The translations under genes and the position numbers were made by a program. From the NCBI GenBank assembly GCA_016710785.1, contig JADJUE010000002.1:632430-696429 (forward strand): 64,000 bases of DNA. The letters are read 5' to 3'. Origin of the DNA: Candidatus Epilinea brevis. GTDB lineage: Bacteria > Chloroflexota > Anaerolineae > Epilineales > Epilineaceae. This document shows positions 56,595 to 64,000 of the stretch, piece by piece (position 1 is the stretch's first letter; every line of letters starts with the position of its first letter). Below the pieces are notes generated by a model. The model had not been told where the DNA came from. It was given only the letters and a program-made list of their open reading frames with translations, and ran no database searches.

Positions 56595-57209
56595 ATGGCC
56601 GTGCTCCCAACAACCCCGCCCGCTGCCAGCCTCGCGGTGCTCCGGGCCTACGCGCCGGAGGCTGCGTTGGTCCGCGGCGGGGTCAACGCCTTGCTCCCGC
56701 ACAAGATCTACAACCTGGGCATTCCGGACATCCTGGCGGATCACGGCCTGGGGGCTGCCCGCTTCACGGGGTGGCGCTACATCCTGCGCTCCCCGGACGG
56801 CGAGTTCCGGGTGGTCGAGATCGCCGAGGACAGTGCGACGGGGCAACACGCCTTCGTGGCCTTCAACGCCGGCGGCCATGTGGACGCCTTCGTTGCGACC
56901 CATGAGCGGATCAGCGCCTCGGCCTATGCGGCCGCCAAGGACTACGAGATCGCCGTCCTCCGGGCGCCGGCTTGCTTCGTGATGGCGGCCTGGGCGGGCG
57001 GCGTTGGGCATGACGGCAGCGTCTTGGTGCCGCTGGCCCCGGTGCACAGCAACTTCGAGGCGGGCCGGGAGTATGACGCCCAGACCTTCGTCACCACGCT
57101 GGAGACGACGGCGCGGGAGATGACCAAGGTGGGCCGGGTGGGGCGGGGCAGGCCGCCGGGCGGGAATCCGCTGATTGGTGACGCGGGGTTGGCTCGGACG
57201 GGGGTGTGA
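56595..57209 (+). CDS. Hypothetical protein next to the papain-like peptidase
   Basis: 204 residues from ATG, with no signal peptide, membrane helix or Cys motif (a single Cys in APACFVMAAW). The middle part is mixed α/β: PHKIYNLGIPDILADHGLG, WRYILRSPDGEFRVVEIAE and VDAFVATHERISASAYAAA. I do not recognise the family. It lies 71 bases after the broken protease gene in the same direction, with an intact frame and high third-position G+C, so they probably form one operon. A role as substrate, inhibitor or regulator of the protease is conceivable but unproven. Confidence 0.6.
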   Translation: MAVLPTTPPAASLAVLRAYAPEAALVRGGVNALLPHKIYNLGIPDILADHGLGAARFTGWRYILRSPDGEFRVVEIAEDSATGQHAFVAFNAGGHVDAFVATHERISASAYAAAKDYEIAVLRAPACFVMAAWAGGVGHDGSVLVPLAPVHSNFEAGREYDAQTFVTTLETTAREMTKVGRVGRGRPPGGNPLIGDAGLARTGV

Positions 57210-57420
57210 GGCGGAGTCGGGGAGCACTGCACCCTGGGCTTCCTGTCGCCAGTCAACTTTGAACAGGGCTGATGTCAAGGCTTTAGATGTATGAGCCCCC
57301 TAATCCAAAACTGTCCACCAAGCCGGGGGAACTCCATGTTCGGTCAGGGTACACTGTGCGCGGTAACTTCGGGAACTACTTGCCCGGTGAGTACTGGGCA
57401 ATTGGGGCTGATGCTGACAC

Positions 57421-57632
57421 TCACGCGCTTGGCACGTTAGGTAGAGGCCAGATCCCGAGATGCTCCAGTTCTTGAACGATGTCCTCGGCCCGCTCAAATT
57501 CATGCTCTGTTACCGAGTATCTAGCTCTTGTCTTGGCACCTTCGATCGCTCCTTCTGCAACATCCAGGTTCGATGAGAAACCGCAGCCAGTCGGACGACT
57601 AGCTCCTCTCTACTGTGTATGCGTGTTGCCAT
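57421..57632 (-). pseudogene. Short hypothetical gene broken by a frameshift
   Basis: From the ATG at 57632 (with AAGGAGG nine bases upstream) one frame reads MATRIHSREELVVRLAAVSH; beyond about 57560 a second frame carries the better continuation, VTEHEFERAEDIVQELEHLG and a stop at 57421. Together they would make about 70 residues, helical and charged. The family is unknown. The region 57.2-59.6 kb is visibly less G+C-rich than the housekeeping half, in keeping with foreign origin. Confidence 0.4.
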
Positions 57633-58189
57633 TGGGCAAGGCCTCCTTGCATATTGGGGTAGCTTCCACTCGTGCCTGGCGGCAAGAGATAAGTGCAAAC
57701 GAGTCATGAGTCGGCCACGTACCAATTGGCATGGGGCCGCAAGTCGTTGAACGCTTCCATCTGGCCACTCTAGTTACCCCAACCCACAACCCGCAGGCCC
57801 TAGTCTAGGTATCTGAAAGGCCGTCATATGCGCACAGTCGAGGTTGCAGCGAACACGATGTGCCTCCACTGACCCAATGGGCACCGAGAATGTTGCACTC
57901 GAGGGTTGCGACAAGATCGAGTTCGGCGACCAGCTTGTAATTCGTCAAGTGCCCAACCATCTGCGACTCTAATGCTTGATCACATCGCTTCGACCCGGTG
58001 ACCGTCGAGTCGTTGGAAGTTGTGATCCATCGAGTAGTGTGAAATGCGCATATGAATGACACAATGCCATGAGAAAAGCCTAACCAGTCTCTAGGGGCAT
58101 GGTATTCGCAAGACAGAAGATGCTCTTCTAGACTGCCTCCTTTGTAATGACCTTATCGACGGAGCGGCGACCAAAGGTGCTTACTAGCG
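57633..58189. other. Low-G+C stretch, nothing recognised
   Basis: 557 bases. A minus-strand frame of 85 codons (57805-58062) has no ribosome-binding site and an unconvincing, Cys/Thr-rich composition. No promoter, terminator or repeat stands out. Confidence 0.4.
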
Positions 58190-59032
58190 CTAGTAGAAGC
58201 CAACAAGTGCTCCGTCATACCAATGGTCTCTCCGCGATTGATCGAACACGTAGCGAACAACATCCCTGGGCGTGAACTCGACAGGACAAATCTCGTCGTT
58301 CTCAAAACGGTCCTTAATGGCGCTAGGCGCTCGTCTCCGCATGTCTGCAAACCCGCCCTCCAGGCGTGCCACGGCAATGCAACCCCACTGATACAGTTTC
58401 ATGTCCACAAAGAAGGCCAGGATGTCAAGCGACGTCACTTCGTACCTGCTAACGCCAAGCTCCTCATTTAGTCCACGAAGTGCACACGCATACAAGTCCG
58501 GCGGAGATGATCCGTCGCTATCGATCTCTCGGCTTAGCCCCTCATTTGCAGAGAGGGTGAACTCACCTGGCCGCGATCCAACTGCTTCGCTACGACGACA
58601 GACGACAAGTTTGTTGTCGCTAGTAACCAGGACCACGTTCACACCAAAGCTACACGCGAGGAAAGGCACGGGCTTCGTCCAGTGTGAGTGGCGCAAGAAG
58701 CGATTCCGAACCGTGGTGCCATACTCGGGGATCTGGACGTCGAGTATGCTCATGGCCGTCAGGAAATCGATGTAGTCAGATGACTGAAGGCTTAATGATA
58801 TTGCCAGGTCTTCGGTGTTGCCAGTCCGCGTAACGGAACAAGCTTCAACTGCATATCCTTTACCATTCAGAAGTTCGAGTGTCTTTCTGCCACTTCTTTG
58901 GCGATCTTGGCTTCCATACTCTCGCGATACCGACGCAGTTCTGTTGGGAAGGACGCGCTCCTCGGACTTACTCGGACATGAATATTCTCCAGGCAAGTAT
59001 GGTGTATCTCCATTGCCATCTACTAATTGCAA
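58190..59032 (-). CDS. NUDIX-domain protein, probably decayed at its N-terminus
   Basis: The open frame covers 280 residues, of which the last ~210 are convincing. The NUDIX fold begins at VNVVLVTSDNKLVVCRRSE and the Nudix-box region is EGLSREIDSDG followed by ALRGLNEELGV, in which the first Glu of REUXEE is Gly, so the pyrophosphohydrolase activity is doubtful. FVDMKLYQWG and the end RRDHWYDGALVGFY follow. The first ~65 residues look frameshifted: another frame gives ELRRYRESMEAKIAKEVAER at that place. Fusion to a membrane anchor upstream (59033-59357) is suggested. The layout recalls membrane-NUDIX proteins of defence islands. Confidence 0.55.
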   Translation of the reverse strand: MQLVDGNGDTPYLPGEYSCPSKSEERVLPNRTASVSREYGSQDRQRSGRKTLELLNGKGYAVEACSVTRTGNTEDLAISLSLQSSDYIDFLTAMSILDVQIPEYGTTVRNRFLRHSHWTKPVPFLACSFGVNVVLVTSDNKLVVCRRSEAVGSRPGEFTLSANEGLSREIDSDGSSPPDLYACALRGLNEELGVSRYEVTSLDILAFFVDMKLYQWGCIAVARLEGGFADMRRRAPSAIKDRFENDEICPVEFTPRDVVRYVFDQSRRDHWYDGALVGFY

Positions 59033-59357
59033 TGCTGGTGACTATAGTGCCAAAGGAGCAAGTGCTTACCCCCCACGCGTCGAGTCCGGCATCAGTGATT
59101 CCCCTTGCACGCTCACGATCTGGCCACAGTCTTGCGCGAGCAACTTCCCTCTTCAACTTGCCTATAGCTCTCCTAATTGGGTGGCCGGTGAGCTCCTCAA
59201 CCACGAGTGAAAACAATATCATCACTATCGCAGATACGACGGGTATCACAGACTCAAGCACGAGTCCCTCCTCCTGGCCCACCGATAATGCCCGCGCCCA
59301 AAGAATCCTGAAACACGCGCGACTTGGCAGTAAGTCGATACTGCAATTGATGGCCAC
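59033..59357 (-). pseudogene. Probable membrane-anchor fragment of the NUDIX gene
   Basis: One frame encodes a hydrophobic helix and a basic region (VVSAIVMILFSLVVEEL, then RRAIGKLKREVARARL), consistent with an N-terminal membrane anchor and cytoplasmic stalk. Downstream the frame deteriorates and stops at 58968 without joining the NUDIX frame. At least one frameshift would be needed to connect them. Confidence 0.35.
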
Positions 59358-59381
59358 TTCACAAGTTCCTTACTCTGGGCC

Positions 59382-59523
59382 TAGTACTACAGTGGTAATC
59401 GCTGCTCTGGGACCGGTCGTGGGCACCGACCGATGCCAAGGGCCCTTGCTGGATCAGGGTTCTCAGGAGTGTGCTTGCCTCGCTATCAGGCCAAGACGTG
59501 CTGAGTACTACTGTAGTACTAGA
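59382..59523. repeat. Small element with inverted-repeat ends (MITE-like)
   Basis: TAGTACTACAGT (59382-59393) and ACTGTAGTACTA (59511-59522) are perfect 12-bp inverted repeats, extendable by one C/G pair, enclosing about 117 bases without coding potential. Size and ends resemble a miniature transposable element. The outer sequence TAG...CTA may include a TA target duplication. No matching transposase is identified within the window. Confidence 0.55.
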
Positions 59524-59685
59524 CTCTGGGTAGCTGGGGTCGGACGGAGAGGTTGAAGGAAGAGCTTGTCGGTGGCCTGGAGATTGGCAACCAGCCAAAC
59601 TCAAGTGGACCATTCCGGCCGAAGATAGCATGGGGTCAATGGCGTGTCAATTGGCAGGGCGGCGGAGGTGGAGGCGCTGGCCCCT

Positions 59686-61426
59686 TTCATAAGTTCGCCC
59701 ACCCCCTCGTGAGAGCGGAGGTGTGAGAGGCGGAGGGCCTGGGACGGAGGGGCAGGTCGAGGTGGTCGAGGAGGAAGGCGAAGAGGTTGCGGTGGGGCTG
59801 GCGGAAGAAGTGGCTGGCGGGGGGTGGAGCCGTCAGTGCGGTGGATGGCGAAGTTGTGGAGGACGGTGAGGGCCTTGCGGCGCTTGGTGCCGAGCTTGCG
59901 GCAGCCGTGCTGGAGCAGGGCCAGCCGGCCGTTGCGTCCCTCCACGCAGGAGGTGGTGCGAAGGAAGAGGTCTACCGCGTCGCCGGCGATGCCCCGCAGG
60001 TCGGCGAGCGCTTCCGCGGGCAGCGCTGCCAAGGCGCCAGCGGGATCGCCAGCTCTGGCCAGGAGGGTCGAGGACAGTTGCCGGAGGTCGCCCCGTTGGT
60101 CGGCGGTCTTGGCGCGTGCTGCGGCCGACTTGAGGTACAGGCCCGGAACAAGGGCATCTCTGGCCAAGGATGCTATCGCCTCAGGCAGCGCGAGGCCGGC
60201 CAGGCAGCGGTCGTTGTGATGCCAGAAGAAGGCCAGGTGGCTGACCATCTTGGGCGTGAGCCGCTACGCCTTCAGCAGGCGGGCGCGTTGCTGGTCGTCC
60301 AGGTAGAGGGCGTCGGCGGTCGTCTGCAGGGTGGCGAAGGCCGTGACCAGGAAGGCTGCCAGGGCCGGCGCTTCCCGGATGGCGCCGGTGGCCAGGTCCA
60401 CGGGATGGTAGACCTGGCTGACGGAGCGGATGGCTTCATGGGCCTTGGCCTGGCGCTCAGTGGCGTCGTCCAAGGCCGCGCGTCGCACCTCCAGCTCCGC
60501 CGTCCTCTCGCCGATGTGGCGCTCGAACTGCGGCGGCCGCCCCGGCCCCCGCTCGCCGGCCAGGTGCTTGGCATGGCGATCCTGCCAGGAGTGGAGCGTC
60601 TTCTCCGCTACCAACAGAGCCCTCTGTGGCGCCAGGCTTCTGGCCAGCGCAGGCTCCATGGCCCGCCACAGCTCACGCTGCAGGTGGAAGATGTCCGGTG
60701 CATGCACCGCGACCAGGCCCTTGGCGATGTGCTGCTTGAGCTGCGGCCTCGTCGGAGCCGCCCACGGCCACCGTCACCCGCAAGCCCGCCCGCGCCATGG
60801 CCATGGCCCCCGACTCTCCTCCACCGACTCGTACAGGATGAAGCCCGACGCCGCCTCCATGGCCCACAGGCAGACGTCCTCGTGGAAGTTCTCGTCTAGA
60901 CCACGGCGATCTGACGCTCGGGCATCGCGGCCGCCAGCCGGCCGCGCTCCTCCTTGCCGAAGTCGATGATCCCGTCACTCATGGCCTTGGAGAACAAGTG
61001 CATCGCCCCAACGGAGGCCACCACGAAGAGCCCGAGACCGCTGAGCTTCAGGAAGGCGCTGAGCATGGGTGCCCCGCAGGGTCCGACCTTCCCGGACACG
61101 AAGATACTGGCCAGCACCAGCCGATCCAGCCAGGCGAGCCCGGTCGGACTCTCGAAGAAGGCCACCACCGCCGGATCCTCGTCGACGGCTTGCCTTGCGC
61201 GCCAGCCAGTGTAGCAAGGTGCTCCGAGGCACACTGACCGCCTCCGCCACCGACCGCTGCCCTGGCCCAGCTCCTGGGCCTCGGCCAGCTTCGCAAGCGC
61301 CTCTACCTCCGCCGCCCGGCCCCATTGACCCGCCCTTGGCCCTCTGCTATCTTCCCCCCGCATCGCTCGCTCCTGGTGTTTGGTTGATTGCCAGACTCCA
61401 AGATACCGGAGCGAGCCGCCCTTCAA
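59686..61426 (-). pseudogene. DUF6399-type transposase, multiply broken
   Basis: Fragments in order: an N-terminal part to 60896 (SGLGLFVVASVGAMHLFSKA, then RGRLAAAMPERQIAVV), then a frameshift into DENFHEDVCLWAMEAASGF, another into the segment RVTVAVGGSDEA, then 60707-60264 (MHAPDIFHLQRELWRAM), an in-frame TAG stop at 60264-60266, and finally the C-terminal part from 60248 (SCVEGRNGRLALLQHG, then RRKALTVLHNFAIHRTDG). The last motif is characteristic of DUF6399 proteins. At least two frameshifts and one nonsense codon make it a pseudogene. Confidence in the family rests on remembered motifs. Confidence 0.7.
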
Positions 61427-61484
61427 TCCCTCCGCCCTACCCCAGTCACCCAGGGTTCACGCCAGGGTGGGCGAACTTAATGAA
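59686..61484 (-). mobile_element. Degraded insertion sequence with a DUF6399-type transposase
   Basis: The ends are inverted repeats: TTCATAAGTTCGCCCACCC (59686-59704) and, read inward from the other side, TTCATTAAGTTCGCCCACCC (61484-61465), differing by one inserted T. About 1.8 kb lie between them, filled with pieces of one transposase gene on the minus strand. No clear target duplication is visible. Since the transposase is broken, the element cannot move by itself. Confidence 0.75.
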
Positions 61485-61699
61485 GGTAGCCCTTCACTCC
61501 ACTCATTGATTTCGGCAGTATTGCCCAAACTTTCTGTTATCATGTCGACCCGGTTACCCCGTAAACGTGACTGCTAGCCTCAAGGGCACTCCAACCATGG
61601 CTGCTGATGCACTGTCCAACCACCACGAATCACCAGCCCACTTGAGCTTTCTCTGTACATTTCTTCGACCACGTACTGTATGGGCTTCACCTGTTTCGA
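61485..61699. other. Spacer between the insertion sequence and the SAP-TPR gene
   Basis: 215 bases without recognisable gene. TATCAT at about 61537 might be a -10 box, but there is no -35 at a suitable distance. Confidence 0.3.
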
Positions 61700-64000
61700 T
61701 TGACTGGCGTTTGGTGCTTGGTGAAGATCCTGAACTGTCGCAACACACTGGTTAAGTGTTGGAATCTTGCAGCACGCAGTATCAGCCAAAGCCTCGCCTA
61801 TCGATTTACGGTCGCAGAACTAGAAGATCTACTACGTACGCGTGGCCAGCCGCATAATGGAAAGAAGGACGAGCTCATTCTTCGACTTGTTCAGGCAGAC
61901 CCTGATGGCTCAGCCAAGCTGATTGCCGGCCCAACAGTGCTGGAGTGTTCGCCCAGGGCCGAAAGTTGGCCGAGACACATCTGACTGGAGGGTTCATGAG
62001 GCCATCCGGTGGGCCGCGTTTGCGCCGAGAAGATGGCGTTGCTCTTGCCAAGTGGATTGCACTCAGTGCCGTTTCTGGAGCAATTGGAAATGCCGCATAC
62101 GATGCTATCAAGCAGTTCCTTGCGCAGCGCGCAGTCGTGACCGATGGCGCTATCGGGAGTGGGTACGCGGGACCAGGGGAGGCTGTCCCAACTCAACCTA
62201 CCTCAGCCTTGGAGGCGCTTCACCGAGGCGAGAAGCTGTTCCACCGCAAATCCTATTTGGATGCCATCGACCTATACAGCCGGGCGATCGAACTCGATCC
62301 CAAGTATGCTTCAGCCTATCTCAGCCGTGGGATCGCCTCTGAGCGCCTGGGGGCGTATCAACGCGCCTTGAAGGATTACGGCCCGGCGATCGAACTCGAT
62401 CCCAAGGACGCGTATGCTTATCATGGCCGTGGTGTCGCCTATGCGAACCTGGGGAGCATCAACGCCCTGGAGGGCTACAGCCGGGCGATCGAACTCGATC
62501 CCAAGTATGCTTCAGCCTATCGCAACCGTGGATCGCCTATGAGCGCCTGGGGAGTATCAACGCGCCCTGGAGGACTACAGCCGGGCGATCGAACTCGATC
62601 CCAAGTATGCTTGTGCCTATTGCAACCGGGGTGACGCCTATGCGAAGTTGGGGGAGTATCAACGCGCCCTGAAGGACTACAGCCGGGCGATCGAACTCGA
62701 TCCTGCAGTATGCTTCAGCCTATCTCAGCCGTGGGATCGCCTATGAGCGCCTGGGGAGTGTCAACGCGCCCTGGAGGACTACAGCCGGGCGATCGAACTC
62801 GATCCCAAGTATGCTTCAGCCTATCGCAACCGTGGGATCGCCTATGAGCGCCTGGGGGAGTATCAACGCGCCTTGAAGGATTACGGCCGGGCGATCGAAC
62901 TCGATTCCAAGGACGCGTATGCTTATCATGGCCGTGGTGTCGCCCATGCGAACCTGGGGGAGAATCAACGCGCCCTGGAGGACTACAGCCGGGCGATCGA
63001 ACTCGATCCCAATTATGCTTCAGCCTATTGACCGTGGGATCGCCTATGGAACCTGGGGGATATCAACGCGCCCTGGAGGACTACAGCCGGGCGATCCAAC
63101 ACGATCCCAAGTATGCTTATGCCTATCGCTACCGGGGTGCCGCCTATGCGAACCTGGGGGAGTATCAACGCGCCCTGGAGGACTACAGCCGGGCGATCGA
63201 ACACGATCCCAAGGACGCGTATGCCTTTCGCAACCGTGGGATCGCCTATGCGAACCTGGGGGAAATATCAACGCGCCCTGAAGGACCACAGCCAGGCGAT
63301 CGAACTCCGATCCCAAGTATGCTTCAGCCTATCGCAACCGTGGGATCGCCTATGAGCGCCTGGGGAGTATCAACGCGCCTTGAAGGATTACGGCGGGCGA
63401 TCGAACTCGATTCAGGACGCGTATGCTTATCATGGCCGTGGTGTCGCCTATGCGAACCTGGGGGAGTATCAACGCGCCCTGGAGGATTACAGCAGGGCGA
63501 TCGAACTCGATCCCAAGTATGCTTCAGCCTATTGTAACCGTGGGATCGCCTATGCGAACCTGGGGGAGTATCAACGCGCCCTGGAGGACTACAGCCGGGC
63601 GATCGAACACGATCCCAAGTATGCTTATGCCTATCGCAACCGGGGTGACGCCTATGCGAACCTTGGGGAGTATCAACGCGCCCTGGAGGACTACAGCCGG
63701 GCGATCGAACACGATCCCAAGGACGCGTATGCCTTTCGCAACCGTGGGATCGCCTATGCGAACCTGGGGGAGTATCAACGCGCTCTTGAGGACTTCAGCC
63801 GGGCGATCGAACTCGATCCCAAGTATGCTTCAACCTATTACAACCGTGGTGTCGCCTATGCGGACCTGGGCAGTACCAGCGCGCCTTGGAGGACTTCAGC
63901 CGGGCGATCGCTTGATCCCAAGGATGCCTCTGGCTATCTTGGTAGTGGGGCCGCCCATGTGCGACTGGGGGAGTATCAGCGAGCTCTTGAGGACTGCAGC
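61700..64000 (+). pseudogene. SAP-membrane-TPR gene with many frameshifts (runs off the right edge)
   Basis: A first frame (to 61984) contains a SAP-like DNA-binding motif, TVAELEDLLRTRGQPHNGKK. A second frame (from about 61945 to 62634) continues with QGRKLAETHLTGG, a hydrophobic helix (ALAKWIALSAVSGAIGNAAY), a Pro/Thr spacer and then tetratricopeptide repeats such as YSRAIELDPKYASAY and GRGVAYANLG. The first two frames overlap in a way that suggests one shifted gene. Further repeats are split over all three plus-strand frames. The start codon is unclear. SAP usually binds DNA and TPRs bind protein partners; a membrane helix between them is unusual. Confidence 0.6.
62260..64000 (+). repeat. 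Tandem 102-bp TPR-encoding repeats
   Basis: About seventeen copies of a 102-bp (34-codon) unit around the core CGGGCGATCGAACTCGATCC, alternating between two variants: one with AAGTATGCTTCAGCCTAT, the other with AAGGACGCGTATGC. Many units differ by one or two bases in length, mostly in the G-run of CTGGGGGAG or next to it. The array continues past the right edge. Confidence 0.9.

Noticed and set aside
57805..58062. 85-codon frame on the minus strand
   Set aside because: No ribosome-binding site, unusual composition and no support from context.
62260..64000. CRISPR array
   Set aside because: The 102-bp period translates into 34-residue TPRs and there are no unique spacers between short repeats.

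Overview
The window looks like part of a high-G+C bacterial chromosome, most likely from the phylum Chloroflexota. This is an inference from three things: secreted von Willebrand A (VWA) proteins with Pro/Thr/Ser 'PTATP'-type linkers, a long-form S12, and a core ribosomal cluster without the usual adk-map-infA-rpsD insertions. No 16S rRNA gene is present to confirm it.

Layout. 1-10.3 kb: secreted or surface proteins, namely a repeat-rich protein cut by the left edge, two VWA proteins from a 1,601-bp tandem duplication, and a 1,219-aa β-propeller/double-VWA protein. A Phd/VapC toxin-antitoxin pair sits among them. 10.4-24.8 kb: housekeeping genes. One minus-strand operon carries DUF177-rpmF-fabD-fabG-nusB-yggS-yggT, followed by coaD, a SanA-like protein, htpG, galE, aroF-type DAHP synthase, a META lipoprotein, OsmC, a GNAT acetyltransferase and a LapA-like membrane protein. 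25-48.9 kb: rpoB (with a ~145-residue insertion and no rpoC behind it), then the str, S10, spc and alpha ribosomal gene blocks in near-continuous order, then truA, rplM and rpsI, closed by a strong terminator. Separate promoters are visible before rpoB, rpsL and rpmJ.

48.9-52.7 kb: tlyA, a decaprenyl-phosphate phosphoribosyltransferase with an apparently leaderless promoter, a decayed 5' half of tRNA-Arg, a CHRD lipoprotein, a small membrane protein and the intact tRNA-Arg(TCT). 52.7-64 kb is an accessory region rich in broken genes: an orphan BrnA antitoxin preceded by the first codons of its deleted BrnT toxin, a LamG/papain-like protease gene with a frameshift, a decayed membrane/NUDIX gene, a small inverted-repeat element, a degraded ~1.8-kb insertion sequence with a DUF6399-type transposase, and a SAP-TPR gene whose near-identical 102-bp repeats carry many single-base indels.

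Promoters found by eye are mostly TTGACC/TTGNCN-N16-18-TATNNT. In three cases the -10 box ends 6-7 bases before the start codon, which suggests that leaderless transcripts are common here. The transcriptional and translational core (rpoB to rpsI) is free of frame damage. Almost all broken genes lie right of 52.7 kb, which fits decay after horizontal acquisition next to a tRNA gene.
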